Below are positions 1 to 8,875 of a stretch of DNA of 64,000 nucleotides, in pieces. The stretch lies in NCBI GenBank assembly GCA_041498815.1, contig JBGQJC010000005.1, forward strand, positions 16,944 to 80,943. The letters run 5' to 3'. The stretch's first letter is position 1. Each line of letters starts with the position of its first letter. This DNA comes from DATDPM01 sp041498815 (GTDB lineage: Bacteria; Pseudomonadota; Alphaproteobacteria; DATDPM01). The notes beneath the pieces are model-generated. The model searched no databases. It saw only the letters and a list, made by a program, of their open reading frames with translations, and was not told the origin of the DNA. The position numbers and the translations under genes are program-made.

Positions 1-328
1 GTGCATCGGCGTTGCTCGCGATCTTTTTCTCGATCTCGCCGAGGCGCTGGTCGATGGTCGCCAGCGGGGTTTGCGCCGCCTGGACCACGGCGCCCGAAAG
101 CTCGGCGCGCACCTGCGCCTCGATGCGCTTGCTATCGGCCTGCTGGGTCGCGGCTTCCAGGAACCAGAGCGAGGCGAGGCCGCCGCCGCTCACCAGCGCC
201 ACGCCCACGATCGCAACCCAGATCCAGCCGTGCCGGGCGTGGGGCGAAGGATCCGCCTTCTTTTTTTTCGCGGGCGGCTTGCCGTTGCGCCGGGCTTTGG
301 CCGGCGCTTGCGCTTCGGGATCCGTCAT
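1..328 (-). CDS. Mitofilin/Mic60-like membrane protein, N-terminal part only
   Basis: The gene begins at an ATG on the minus strand at 328 and runs off the left edge of the window, so only about 109 residues are visible. They show a Lys/Ala/Pro-rich cytoplasmic head, one transmembrane helix at about residues 37-58 (WIWVAIVGVALVSGGG), then the start of a charged helical region that looks like coiled coil. This layout directly downstream of hemD matches the COG4223 mitofilin-related proteins that alphaproteobacteria carry between hemD and hemY. Family assignment rests on architecture and synteny; the conserved C-terminal domain is outside the window. Confidence 0.6.
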   Translation of the reverse strand, partial: MTDPEAQAPAKARRNGKPPAKKKKADPSPHARHGWIWVAIVGVALVSGGGLASLWFLEAATQQADSKRIEAQVRAELSGAVVQAAQTPLATIDQRLGEIEKKIASNADA

Positions 329-362
329 CGCCGTGCCTCGCTGCGTTTCATCGATTCCGCAT

Positions 363-1082
363 CTATGTCCGGCGCATCCATCCGTCGATTTCGTTCATCA
401 GCGCGGCGAGTTCGGGGCGCGACGCGCAAATCGTCTCTTGCCACTCGATGCCGCGCGCAGCCCTGGTCACCGCCTCGCTCAGGCAGAATGCGGCGGTGCC
501 GCCAAGCGCCGCCTCGAGGCCGGCCGCGACCGCAAGGGTAACAAACGCCGCCGCGGTTCGGGGAGAGAAAAAAAGGACCATGCCGATCGCATTGTTATGT
601 AACTGCTCTAAGGTGCCGGGGGAAAAGTTTTCCACAGGCTTGGACTCGTAAAGTACCGCGCGGCGCACGCTAAACCCGCTTTGTGACAGGATTCCGGCCA
701 AATCGCCCGCCGCAACACTTCCCGCCGCATGCAAGACCGCGCCCGCCCCGGGATCGAGGCTCTTGGCAACGAGCCTTGCCAGGTCCTCGACGTCGCCCCT
801 GGCGCTGGCGACCCTGGCGAACCCTAACCTCCGCGCTTCCGAGGCCGTGGCATCGCCCACCGCGAACACCGGGAAATCACGCGCAGGATCGGCCGCGGCA
901 AAGGCGCGGACCCCGTTGGCGCTGGTGAACAGAACCGCCTGAACGCCCGCCAGGTCCGGCTTTGCCCCCGGCAGGGCCACGATTTCGAGCACCGGCTCGA
1001 TCACCGGCTCGATGCCGCGCCGGAGCAAATGATCCGCCGTCTCGATGGCGTCGATCCTCGGTCTCGTGATCAGCGCGCGCAT
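363..1082 (-). CDS. hemD: Uroporphyrinogen-III synthase
   Basis: The 239-residue protein would close and isomerise hydroxymethylbilane to uroporphyrinogen III in the cytoplasm, the step after HemC. It begins MRALITRPR and has the two-lobed HemD pattern, with VLFTSANGVRAF near residue 50 and a second lobe containing FFSPRTAAAF. The ATG at 1082 lies 2 nt after the hemC stop, so the pair is probably translationally coupled. HemD is poorly conserved in general, so the strongest support is position: hemC, hemD, then a mitofilin-like gene is a standard alphaproteobacterial order. Length fits the family. Confidence 0.88.
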   Translation of the reverse strand: MRALITRPRIDAIETADHLLRRGIEPVIEPVLEIVALPGAKPDLAGVQAVLFTSANGVRAFAAADPARDFPVFAVGDATASEARRLGFARVASARGDVEDLARLVAKSLDPGAGAVLHAAGSVAAGDLAGILSQSGFSVRRAVLYESKPVENFSPGTLEQLHNNAIGMVLFFSPRTAAAFVTLAVAAGLEAALGGTAAFCLSEAVTRAARGIEWQETICASRPELAALMNEIDGWMRRT

Positions 1083-1084
1083 GG

Positions 1085-2008
1085 TTATGCCGCGAAAACG
1101 ATGTTGCCGGCCTGGGCTCGAAGCTCGGCGCCCGCCTCCGCCCCGATCTTCACGGCGTCCTGCAAACTTCCGCGCATCGTCACCTTGTAAACCCGGGTGC
1201 CGTCGAGGGTCGCAACCAAGGCGCGCAAGATCAGCACGCCGCCCTCGATCTCGGCGAGGCCGGCGATGGGCGTGCGGCACGAGCCTTCGAGCACCGCCAA
1301 CAGCGCGCGCTCGGCCTTGACGCAAGTTTCGCTCGCTTGGTCGTTGACGGGCGCCACAAGATTCTTCACCCGCGCGTCGCCCGCGCGGCATTCAACGCCG
1401 ATCGCACCCTGGCCCGCGGCGGGAAGCATGACGTCCGTGCCAAGCACCGCCGTCGCTTCGCGCTCCAGGCCCAATCGCTTGAGGCCGGCCAGCGCCAGGA
1501 TCGTGGCATCGGCGGCGCCGTCGCGGATCTTGCGCAGCCGTGTTTCGACGTTGCCGCGCAGGGGAACTATTTTCAAATCGGGGCGCAGCGCCAGGAGTTG
1601 CGCCTGCCGGCGGGGCGATCCGGTGCCGATTTTGGCCCCCGGCGGCAGCGCCTCCAGGCTTGCGGCGCGCGGGCTGAAAAAAACGTCGCGCGGATCTTCC
1701 CGCGCCAAGACCGCGCAGATTTCCAATCCCTCGGGGAGCGCCGCCGGCAGGTCCTTGATCGAATGCACCGCGACGTCGATGCGCCCCTCGAGCAACGCCT
1801 CCTCGATCTCCTTCACGAACAGCCCCTTGCCGCCGATCTCCGCAATCGGCGGCAGCTCGCCCGCGTCGCCGCTGGTTTTGATGATCGCGAGTTCGATCGC
1901 GCCGTCGCTTGCCAGCGCCGGGTCGGCCTTGGCCAGCCTCTCTTTCAATTCCCGTGCCTGGGCCAGTGCCAGCGGGCTGCCGCGGGTGCCTATGATGAGT
2001 CCGGCCAT
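1085..2008 (-). CDS. hemC: Porphobilinogen deaminase (hydroxymethylbilane synthase)
   Basis: The 307-residue cytoplasmic enzyme joins four porphobilinogens into hydroxymethylbilane for heme synthesis. It opens IIGTRGSPLALAQ, has the LPRRQAQ-type stretch (GTGSPRRQAQ) and the EGSCRTPIAG motif in which Cys244 should carry the dipyrromethane cofactor. The start at 2008 (MAGLIIGTRGS) fits the family; an upstream in-frame start would add about 31 unrelated residues. It is divergent from tsaD across about 70 bp and followed by hemD after 2 nt. Confidence 0.96.
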   Translation of the reverse strand: MAGLIIGTRGSPLALAQARELKERLAKADPALASDGAIELAIIKTSGDAGELPPIAEIGGKGLFVKEIEEALLEGRIDVAVHSIKDLPAALPEGLEICAVLAREDPRDVFFSPRAASLEALPPGAKIGTGSPRRQAQLLALRPDLKIVPLRGNVETRLRKIRDGAADATILALAGLKRLGLEREATAVLGTDVMLPAAGQGAIGVECRAGDARVKNLVAPVNDQASETCVKAERALLAVLEGSCRTPIAGLAEIEGGVLILRALVATLDGTRVYKVTMRGSLQDAVKIGAEAGAELRAQAGNIVFAA

Positions 2009-2078
2009 GGCCCGTCTTACCCCTTGATGGCCTGGCTTGAAAGTGCTTCGTGAACCGCTGCACAGCCCCTTTTTTCGG

Positions 2079-3137
2079 ATGGCCATGCTGGTTCTGGGCA
2101 TCGAGACAAGCTGCGATGAAACCGCGGCCGCTGTAATCAGCGACCGGCGCGAAATCTTGGCCGACGTCGTGCGCTCCCAGGTCGAAAGCCACGCGCCATT
2201 CGGCGGGATCGTGCCCGAGATCGCGGCCCGCGCCCATCTCGATCATCTCGATGCGCTCATCCGCCAGGCAATGGAAACCGCGGGCATTACCTTCGCCGAG
2301 CTGGACGGGGTCGCCGCCACCGCGGGGCCCGGCTTGATCGGCGGGCTCATCGTCGGCCTCATGACCGGCAAGGCGATCGCGGCGGTGCGCGGGATTCCTT
2401 TTTCGGCGGTAAATCATCTCGAAGGGCACGCGCTGTCGCCGCGCCTCGTATCAGATGTCCCGTTTCCTTACCTGCTGCTTCTCGTTTCCGGCGGGCATTG
2501 CCAGCTCTTGATCGCGGAGGGGGTCGGGCGCTACCGGCGCTTGGGGACCACCATCGACGACGCCGTGGGCGAGGCCTTCGACAAGGCGGCGAAGATGCTG
2601 GGGCTCGCTTATCCGGGCGGGCCCGAGATCGAGCGCGCGGCCAAATCCGGGAATCCGTCGCGCTTCGACCTGCCGCGTCCGCTGCTGCGCAGCGAGGGCT
2701 GCCACTTCTCCTTTTCCGGGCTCAAAACCGCGCTCCGGCGCAGCATCGCCAAATTGCCGGCGCTCGATGCACGCACCGTGTCCGATCTTGCCGCGAGCTT
2801 CCAAGCCGCCGTCGGCGATGTGCTGGCCGATCGCTGCGCCAACGCCATCGAGATCTTCCGCAACGATTATCCCGAATCGGAAACGCTGGTGGTCGCGGGC
2901 GGCGTCGCGGCGAATGAGTATTTGCGCTTAAGGCTGGAACGGCTTTGCGCCGGAACGGGAATGCGCCTCGTCGCCCCGCCCCAGAAACTCTGCACCGATA
3001 ATGCGGCGATGATCGCCTGGGCGGGCATCGAGCGCCTGCGTCTGGGTCTCGCCGATTCGCTCGACGTACCGGCGCGTCCGCGCTGGCCGCTCGACCCAAC
3101 GGCCCCGCCCGCGGCCGGCGCCGGCGTCAAGGCGTAA
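2079..3137 (+). CDS. tsaD: tRNA N6-adenosine threonylcarbamoyltransferase
   Basis: TsaD transfers the threonylcarbamoyl group onto A37 of ANN-decoding tRNAs, working with TsaB, TsaE and TsaC. The 352-residue protein has the N-terminal LGIETSCDETAAAV signature, the metal-binding NHLEGH at about residues 111-116, and a C-terminal ASKH-fold stretch with VVAGGVAANEYLR. ATG at 2079 is chosen, and MLVLGIE at 2085 is an equally possible start. It leads a same-strand run with gpsA. A methylthiotransferase acting on the same modification (mtaB) is encoded at 42.9-44.2 kb. Confidence 0.95.
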   Translation: MAMLVLGIETSCDETAAAVISDRREILADVVRSQVESHAPFGGIVPEIAARAHLDHLDALIRQAMETAGITFAELDGVAATAGPGLIGGLIVGLMTGKAIAAVRGIPFSAVNHLEGHALSPRLVSDVPFPYLLLLVSGGHCQLLIAEGVGRYRRLGTTIDDAVGEAFDKAAKMLGLAYPGGPEIERAAKSGNPSRFDLPRPLLRSEGCHFSFSGLKTALRRSIAKLPALDARTVSDLAASFQAAVGDVLADRCANAIEIFRNDYPESETLVVAGGVAANEYLRLRLERLCAGTGMRLVAPPQKLCTDNAAMIAWAGIERLRLGLADSLDVPARPRWPLDPTAPPAAGAGVKA

Positions 3138-3200
3138 TCCTTCGGAGTTGGAATCGGGCGCGCCGCCGTGGCACCGTGACATAGTCAGGTAGGGAATCGC

Positions 3201-4208
3201 ATGGCGCGAATCGGCATCATCGGCGGCGGCGCCTGGGGCACGGCGCTAACCCTCGTCGTCAAGCGCGCGGGGGGCGAGGCGGTGCTGTGGGCGCGCGAGC
3301 GCGAGGTGGTCGAATCCATCAATGCGCGCCACGAGAATCCCCTGTTCCTTCCCGGCGCCGCCCTCGATCCGGCGCTCCGCGCGACCGGAAAGTTGGCCGA
3401 GGCGGCGCAAGCCGAAATCCTGCTGCTGGTGACGCCGGCCCAGTTCCTGCGCGCGGCCGCAAGCGAAATCGCGCCGCACTTGAAGCCCGGAACGCCCACC
3501 GTCATCTGCGCCAAGGGAATCGAGCGCGGAACTTCTGCGCTCATGAGCGAGATCGTGGCCGAAGTCTTGCCCGATTCTCCCATCGCCGTGCTCTCGGGGC
3601 CGACCTTCGCGGCCGAGGTCGCGGCCGGGCTTCCAACCGCCGTCACGCTGGCCTGCCGCGACCCGAGCGTAGGGGAAATGCTCTCCCGCGCGCTCGGCAC
3701 CAAGAATTTCCGGACTTATCTCTCGGAAGACGTGACCGGCGCCGAAATCGGCGGCGCGGTCAAGAACGTGCTCGCGATCGCCTGCGGCATCACGGTCGGA
3801 CGCAAGCTGGGCGAAAACGCGCGTGCCGCGCTCATCACCCGGGGGCTGGCCGAAATCATCCGGCTCGGGCTAGCGAAGGGTGCCCGCCTGTCCACCATGA
3901 TGGGGCTCTCCGGCTTCGGCGATCTCTCGCTCACCTGCAACAGCACCCAGTCGCGCAACACCTCGCTCGGCATCCGGCTGGCGGAAGGATCCTCGCTCCA
4001 AGACGCGCTCGCGAGCGGCCAATCGGTTGCCGAAGGCGCATTCTCGGCCGAAGCCGTGCGGCAACTGGCGAACCGGCTCAACGTCGAGATGCCGATTTGC
4101 TTCGGAGTGGACCGGATCTTGAACGCGGGGGCCGCCATCGACGCCGTGATCGCGCAGCTTCTCGAGCGCCCCTTCAAGGAAGAGAGCACCGACCTGCCGC
4201 TGGATTGA
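3201..4208 (+). CDS. gpsA: Glycerol-3-phosphate dehydrogenase [NAD(P)+]
   Basis: GpsA reduces dihydroxyacetone phosphate to sn-glycerol 3-phosphate, the backbone for phospholipids. The 335-residue protein starts with the Rossmann motif IGIIGGGAWGTALT and carries the family stretches VICAKGIERGT, SGPTFAAEVA and AEIGGAVKNVLAIACG, the last with the expected catalytic lysine. It follows tsaD by 63 bp; the tsaD-gpsA-yciI-EVE order is common in alphaproteobacteria and suggests one transcription unit. Confidence 0.96.
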   Translation: MARIGIIGGGAWGTALTLVVKRAGGEAVLWAREREVVESINARHENPLFLPGAALDPALRATGKLAEAAQAEILLLVTPAQFLRAAASEIAPHLKPGTPTVICAKGIERGTSALMSEIVAEVLPDSPIAVLSGPTFAAEVAAGLPTAVTLACRDPSVGEMLSRALGTKNFRTYLSEDVTGAEIGGAVKNVLAIACGITVGRKLGENARAALITRGLAEIIRLGLAKGARLSTMMGLSGFGDLSLTCNSTQSRNTSLGIRLAEGSSLQDALASGQSVAEGAFSAEAVRQLANRLNVEMPICFGVDRILNAGAAIDAVIAQLLERPFKEESTDLPLD

Positions 4209-4255
4209 GAGCCCCGTTTCGGCTAGCCTCGGCGCCGGTCTGCCGGGGGAGTTGG

Positions 4256-4537
4256 ATGCTGTTCGCCGTCATCTGTATCGACAAGAAAGATTCTGCCGCG
4301 CTGCGTGCGGCAACCAGGCCCCGGCACCTCGAATACCTGGAAACCTTCCGCTCGCACATCACGATCTCGGGCCCGATCTTGTCCCAGGATGGTGCTACGC
4401 CCCAGGGCAGCCTCCTCATTCTCGATCTCGCCGATTACGCGGAGGCGGCAGCCTTCGCGCGCGACGATCCCTACATGAAGGCGGGGCTCTTTGCCACGGT
4501 CATCGTCGCCCCGTTCAAGAAAGTGTTTCCGGCGTAG
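4256..4537 (+). CDS. YciI family protein
   Basis: A 93-residue cytoplasmic protein of the YciI-like fold (dimeric alpha-beta barrel). It shows the usual pattern: an N-terminal strand LFAVICIDK, a central HLEYLETFRSHITISGPI stretch with the conserved histidine, and a C-terminal PYMKAGLFATVIVAPFKKV. Some relatives have weak hydrolase or dehydrochlorinase activity; the role of this class in alphaproteobacteria is not established. It sits between gpsA and the EVE gene on the same strand. Confidence 0.85.
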   Translation: MLFAVICIDKKDSAALRAATRPRHLEYLETFRSHITISGPILSQDGATPQGSLLILDLADYAEAAAFARDDPYMKAGLFATVIVAPFKKVFPA

Positions 4538-4549
4538 CCGGACGGATTC

Positions 4550-4963
4550 ATGGCTTTTTGGCTCATGAAATCCGATCCCGAGGAATGGCCGTGGGCCGAT
4601 CAAGTTGCGGCCGGCACCGCCGAATGGGACGGCGTGCGGAACCATCAAGCATCGAACAATCTGAAAGCGATGCGCCGGGGCGAGTGCGCCTTCTTCTATC
4701 ACTCGGGCGGCGAGACGCGCATCGTGGGCGTGGTCGAGGTGACGCGCGAGTATTATCCGGACCCGAGCGATCCGGCGCACCGCTTCGGCATGGTGGACGT
4801 GAAGGCGCTGCGGGCGGCCACGACCCCGGTGCCGCTCGCCGCGATAAAAGCCGAACCCCGGCTTTCGCATCTTGCCCTGGTACGCCAGCCGCGTCTTTCC
4901 GTCATCCCGGTCGATGCCAAGTCCTGGGCGCTACTCTCGAAAATGGCGGGGCTGGGGGTGTGA
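4550..4963 (+). CDS. EVE domain-containing protein
   Basis: A 137-residue protein that is a single EVE domain, the PUA-like fold that binds modified bases in nucleic acids. It opens MAFWLMKSDPEEWPW, then WDGVRNHQASNNLKAMRRGE and FFYHSGGETRIVGVVEV, all typical of the thymocyte nuclear protein 1-like group. It starts 12 nt after the yciI stop and probably ends this operon. Which modified base it reads cannot be told from sequence. Confidence 0.9.
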   Translation: MAFWLMKSDPEEWPWADQVAAGTAEWDGVRNHQASNNLKAMRRGECAFFYHSGGETRIVGVVEVTREYYPDPSDPAHRFGMVDVKALRAATTPVPLAAIKAEPRLSHLALVRQPRLSVIPVDAKSWALLSKMAGLGV

Positions 4964-5009
4964 TTGGCAAGGCCGCCCCTGCCAAGCAGCACAGAAGGGA
5001 GGCAGAGAT

Positions 5010-5387
5010 ATGAAACTAAAGGTAGGGTCTGCACGCAACGAGGACGTTTATAAAGATATCGCTCGTATCAATCGACATGATCGCGGTGGCATACGGGCGG
5101 GACAAATCTGCAAAGTATCCGTTGGTCAGGCGTCAAGATATTTCATTGTTCGCGGACTGCCCGATCGCGGTCAAATCCTTTTAGACGACCTGTCACGTGA
5201 TGCGCTGAATGTTAAGCAGGGTACGGAATACGACTTCAGCGTCACGGCGACTAACGTATTTGGGCGAATACGGTGGGCCTGCGATGTTGCGGATCCGGGG
5301 CCACGAATTGCCGCATGGCTGGGGGTTTTGTCTCTCGTCCTGGCCGCAATAGGAATCTTCCTTGCCTTGTTCTCGATCTGGTCCTAG
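5010..5387 (+). CDS. Hypothetical small protein with C-terminal membrane anchor
   Basis: A 125-residue protein I do not recognise. The first 95 residues are soluble and mixed in character, with a possible beta-rich part (YFIVRGLPDRGQILLDDLSR). Residues about 99-123 (AAWLGVLSLVLAAIGIFLAL) form one transmembrane helix at the C-terminus, as in tail-anchored proteins. An AAGGGAGG-like ribosome binding site lies about 10 nt upstream of the ATG. Base composition is visibly less GC-rich than the EVE gene upstream and the PH-domain gene downstream, hinting at later acquisition. Confidence 0.6.
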   Translation: MKLKVGSARNEDVYKDIARINRHDRGGIRAGQICKVSVGQASRYFIVRGLPDRGQILLDDLSRDALNVKQGTEYDFSVTATNVFGRIRWACDVADPGPRIAAWLGVLSLVLAAIGIFLALFSIWS

Positions 5388-5490
5388 CACCCGAATTGAC
5401 CCATTCTTCCTTGTCCGCTACCCGGTGTTGCCGTATCGGATTGATCCGGAACGGCTTTTCGTATTAGCGTGAAGGCTTCAGGGGGGCCTC

Positions 5491-5955
5491 ATGAACTACG
5501 TTCAGAAAACGCTCCAGCCGGGCGAAACCATCGTCTTTCAGACCAAACTCCATTGGATCATCTATGTGCCGTGCCTAGTCGCGTTATTGGCCGGGCTCGT
5601 GGCGCTCGTCTTCGGCGACAAGGCGCCCGTTCCGGCACTTGCCGCCCTGATCCAGATGGCGGGGGAGGCACTCGTGGTCCTGGCGGTCGTCATGGGGTTT
5701 TCGATGTGGATTCAATTCATCTCCACCGAGATGGCCATCACCAACCGCCGGGTGATCGCGAAGATCGGCTTCATCTGGCGGCGCACCATCGAGATGGAAC
5801 GCCAAAAGGTCGAATCCGTGTCGGTCGATCAAAGCATCCTCGGCCGCATGCTCGACTACGGCACCGTCACGGTGCGCGGCACCGGTTCCACGCTCGAGCC
5901 CATGTCGAACATCGACGGGCCGATGGAATTCCGCAACAAGCTGCTCGCGGGCTAG
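5491..5955 (+). CDS. Bacterial PH domain (YdbS/DUF304-type) membrane protein
   Basis: A 154-residue protein with two transmembrane helices (about residues 25-43 and 55-75) followed by a bacterial PH domain: STEMAITNRRVIAKIGFIWR, then MERQKVESVSVDQSILGRMLDYGTV. This is the standard layout of DUF304/bPH2 membrane proteins. Their function is poorly known. A GGGGGG-type ribosome binding site precedes the ATG. It stands alone between the tail-anchored protein and acs. Confidence 0.85.
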   Translation: MNYVQKTLQPGETIVFQTKLHWIIYVPCLVALLAGLVALVFGDKAPVPALAALIQMAGEALVVLAVVMGFSMWIQFISTEMAITNRRVIAKIGFIWRRTIEMERQKVESVSVDQSILGRMLDYGTVTVRGTGSTLEPMSNIDGPMEFRNKLLAG

Positions 5956-6071
5956 CCGCTCGTCCCTCGGGCGCTTGTAAGGGCCCGCGAATCTTCGGAT
6001 AATCCAGGAAAGTTGCGGCGGCGGGCCAACCGCCGGCAAAAATCCATGAGCCTTGTCCGGGGAGTGGCGCC

Positions 6072-8009
6072 GTGAACGAAATCCATGTCTATCCCATTCC
6101 CGAATCTTGCGCCGAGTCCGCCTGGATCGACGAGGAACGGTATCTGCGCGACTACGAGCGCTCGCTCAACGACCCCGAAGGATATTGGCGCGAACAGGGA
6201 AAAATCCTCGATTGGATCAAGCCCTACACCAAGGTGAAGGACTCATCGTTCACCGGCGACGTCCATATCCGCTGGTTTCATGACGGCACACTGAACGCGT
6301 CCGTCAACTGTCTCGACCGCCATCTGGCTTCGCGCGGCGACCAAACCGCGATCATCTGGGAAGGCGACGACCCGAGCGTGAGCAAGTGCATCACCTACCG
6401 CGAGCTTCACGAACAGGTCTGCCGCTGCGCCAACGCGCTGAAGTCGTTGGGCGTTGCGAAAGGCGACCGAGTCGGAATCTATCTCCCGATGATTCCCGAG
6501 GTTGCGGTCGCGATGCTCGCCTGCGCCAGGCTGGGCGCGATCCATTCCGTCGTATTCGGCGGCTTCTCGGCCGATTCGCTTGCCGGGCGCATCCACGATT
6601 GCGGCGCGACGGTGCTGATTACCGCCGACGAAGGTTTGCGCGGCGGAAAGCGCGTGCCGCTGAAAAAAAACGCCGACGAGGCGCTCAAATCCTGCCCCGA
6701 GGTCAAGCACGTCGTCGTCGTGCGCCGCACCGGGGGGCCCGTGCCATTTATGGCCGGCCGCGACTCTTGGTATCACGAGCTCACCGCCGCCGCCTCGCCC
6801 GATTGCCCGCCGGAAGAGATGAACGCCGAAGACCCGCTCTATATTCTCTACACCTCGGGCTCGACCGGGAAGCCCAAGGGCGCTCTTCACACCACCGGCG
6901 GCTATCTCGTCTTCGCCGCACTCACCCACAAATACGTCTTCGACTACCACGACGGCGACATCTTCTGGTGCACCGCCGACGTCGGCTGGGTCACGGGCCA
7001 CACCTACATCGTGTACGGTCCGCTCGCCAACGGCGCGATCAGCGTCATGTTCGAAGGCGTTCCGAACTATCCCGATTACTCGCGCTTCTGGCAGGTCATC
7101 GACAAGCACAAGGTCAATATCTTCTATACCGCGCCCACCGCGATCCGCGCGCTCATGCGTGAGGGCGACGCGCCGGTCAAGAAATGCTCGCGCAAGTCGC
7201 TGCGGCTCTTGGGGTCGGTTGGCGAGCCCATCAATCCCGAGGCCTGGGAATGGTATCACCGCGTCGTCGGCGAACACCGCTGCCCGATCGTCGATACCTG
7301 GTGGCAGACGGAAACCGGCGGAATTCTCATTACCCCGCTGCCCGGCGCAACCCGGCTCAAGCCCGGTTCGGCGACGCGCCCCTTCTTCGGCATCAAGCCC
7401 GTGATCGTGGACAACCAGGGCCGTCAATTGGAAGGCGTTTGCGAAGGCAATCTGTGCATCGCGGATTCATGGCCGGGGCTGATGCGCACCGTCTTCGGCG
7501 ACCACGACCGTTTCGTGAAGACCTATTTCACGATCTATCCGGGGCTCTATTTCACCGGCGACGGCTGCCGCCGCGACGCCGACGGTTACTATTGGATCAC
7601 GGGCCGCGTGGACGACGTGATCAAAGTCTCGGGGCATCGCATCGGCACCGCCGAGATCGAAAGTGCGCTCGTCGGCCACGGCAAGGTGGCCGAAGCCGCG
7701 GTCGTCGGCTACCCCCACGACATCAAGGGCGAAGGCATTTACGCCTATGTGACCCTGATGGAAAACATCGAGCCCTCGGAGGAACTCCGCAAGGAACTTG
7801 TGGGGTGGGTACGCAAGGAAATCGGGCCCATCGCCACCCCCGACGTCATCCAGTGGGCGCCGGCGCTCCCCAAGACCCGCTCGGGCAAGATCATGCGGAG
7901 AATTTTACGCAAGATCGCGGCCCACGAGGTCGATTCGCTCGGCGATATCTCGACTCTCGCCGATCCGTCCGTGGTCGATAATCTGATCGAGAACCGGGGA
8001 GCGAAATAA
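6072..8009 (+). CDS. acsA: Acetyl-coenzyme A synthetase
   Basis: The 645-residue enzyme activates acetate to acetyl-CoA via acetyl-AMP. It has the AMP-binding P-loop YTSGSTGKPKG at about residue 260, the VDTWWQTETGG core motif, TGDGCRRDADGYYWITGRVDD, and the C-terminal PKTRSGKIMRR in which Lys606 is the usual catalytic lysine controlled by acetylation. The start is GTG (VNEIHVYPIPE). With the malyl-CoA lyase-like gene and mch near 57-60 kb it points to acetate assimilation. Confidence 0.97.
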   Translation: MNEIHVYPIPESCAESAWIDEERYLRDYERSLNDPEGYWREQGKILDWIKPYTKVKDSSFTGDVHIRWFHDGTLNASVNCLDRHLASRGDQTAIIWEGDDPSVSKCITYRELHEQVCRCANALKSLGVAKGDRVGIYLPMIPEVAVAMLACARLGAIHSVVFGGFSADSLAGRIHDCGATVLITADEGLRGGKRVPLKKNADEALKSCPEVKHVVVVRRTGGPVPFMAGRDSWYHELTAAASPDCPPEEMNAEDPLYILYTSGSTGKPKGALHTTGGYLVFAALTHKYVFDYHDGDIFWCTADVGWVTGHTYIVYGPLANGAISVMFEGVPNYPDYSRFWQVIDKHKVNIFYTAPTAIRALMREGDAPVKKCSRKSLRLLGSVGEPINPEAWEWYHRVVGEHRCPIVDTWWQTETGGILITPLPGATRLKPGSATRPFFGIKPVIVDNQGRQLEGVCEGNLCIADSWPGLMRTVFGDHDRFVKTYFTIYPGLYFTGDGCRRDADGYYWITGRVDDVIKVSGHRIGTAEIESALVGHGKVAEAAVVGYPHDIKGEGIYAYVTLMENIEPSEELRKELVGWVRKEIGPIATPDVIQWAPALPKTRSGKIMRRILRKIAAHEVDSLGDISTLADPSVVDNLIENRGAK

Positions 8010-8021
8010 CGCGGCGCGCGC

Positions 8022-8531
8022 CTACCGTTCGGCTTGGGATTTCGTGCACCAGGGCTGGCGCTCGCCGCCGCCGTAAGCCCGCACCAGGCCGGAGCGAAGC
8101 ATGAGATCGGCGACATTCTCGCCGCTCAAAGTGTCGACCTCGGCCAAAACTCTGCCGCCGTATTTGTCGGAGCGGATGTCCTTAAGCGTCACGCGGCCGC
8201 CTGCTACCACCGCCGCAAGCCGGTCGCGCGCGGCCTCCGCCAGTTTGAGTTCCTTATCGCATTGCGGCTCGCGAAGTTCCGGTGCATCGATGCCCAAGAT
8301 GCGCACATGGGTCTCGACGTCTTGGCCGAGCCAGATGCGGGCTTTCACGGCGATCGTGTCGCCATCGATGATTTTGACAACTTCCGCCGGCACCGGGCCG
8401 GGAACGGATTCGCCCGCCTGCGCCGCAACCAAACCTGCGATCGCGCAGGCGATCGCGAAACTCACGCCGCGCAATAGACGCCGATTTGAATCGTTTCCCG
8501 AAACTCTGAACGTCCCGCGCATGGGGCTCAC
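8022..8531 (-). CDS. Secreted thermonuclease-family (SNase-like) protein
   Basis: A 169-residue protein with an N-terminal signal peptide (about residues 20-42, ending near AQAGES) followed by a staphylococcal nuclease-like fold. Visible family motifs are VVKIIDGDTIAVKA, the VRILGIDAPE strand with the Ca-binding Asp, and a C-terminal Trp-Cys. It probably cleaves nucleic acids in the periplasm or outside the cell. Start is GTG at 8531 or ATG at 8522. It converges on acs (12-bp gap), and its upstream side faces the HigBA island. Confidence 0.85.
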   Translation of the reverse strand: MSPMRGTFRVSGNDSNRRLLRGVSFAIACAIAGLVAAQAGESVPGPVPAEVVKIIDGDTIAVKARIWLGQDVETHVRILGIDAPELREPQCDKELKLAEAARDRLAAVVAGGRVTLKDIRSDKYGGRVLAEVDTLSGENVADLMLRSGLVRAYGGGERQPWCTKSQAER

Positions 8532-8650
8532 AGGGTTGGACTATGCCACGCTGATTCTTTCCGGCCGGTGTATGCCGGCATGCGGGCAAAGCCCGGGCGT
8601 CATAGGAATATCGCCTTTCCAGCCTTGACGAATCAAGCTGAAAAAGGTAA

Positions 8651-8758
8651 ATATCCCTAAGATACGTCTATAAACCTAGACGGGATCAGAAATCTATGCA
8701 CCGCCCGCCCCGTTCCCAGTCGCCGTAACGGGTAGGCTCGGGGCCCTTGGGGCCGCCG
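8651..8758. repeat. Left direct repeat (att-like), copy 1
   Basis: This 108-bp sequence matches 10476-10582 with one single-base length difference and about seven mismatches, mostly near 8680-8685. It opens ATATCCCTAAGATACGTCTA and ends in GGGGCCGCCG. It contains the displaced 3' end of a DUF1674 gene read on the minus strand. Confidence 0.9.
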
Positions 8759-8760
8759 CC
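8686..8760 (-). pseudogene. Displaced 3' fragment of a DUF1674 (SDHAF4-like) gene
   Basis: Read on the minus strand this fragment encodes GGPKGPEPTRYGDWERGG followed by RCIDF and a TGA stop, the complete conserved C-terminal motif of DUF1674. It has no start, and an in-frame TGA lies just upstream of it. It differs from the intact gene at 10510-10674 in one residue (RCIDF here, LCIDF there). As I recall the family, R is the more usual residue, so this may be the original host tail pushed away by integration. Confidence 0.75.
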
Positions 8761-8875
8761 TCACCTATCGGCGGATTGCTCCAAGGCCAGCGAGCGCATA
8801 GGCGTTATACGCGACAGGAGTAGGGCACCATTTTAAAGCGCATCAAGTTGCTAATTCGCCTTACAAATACACTTA

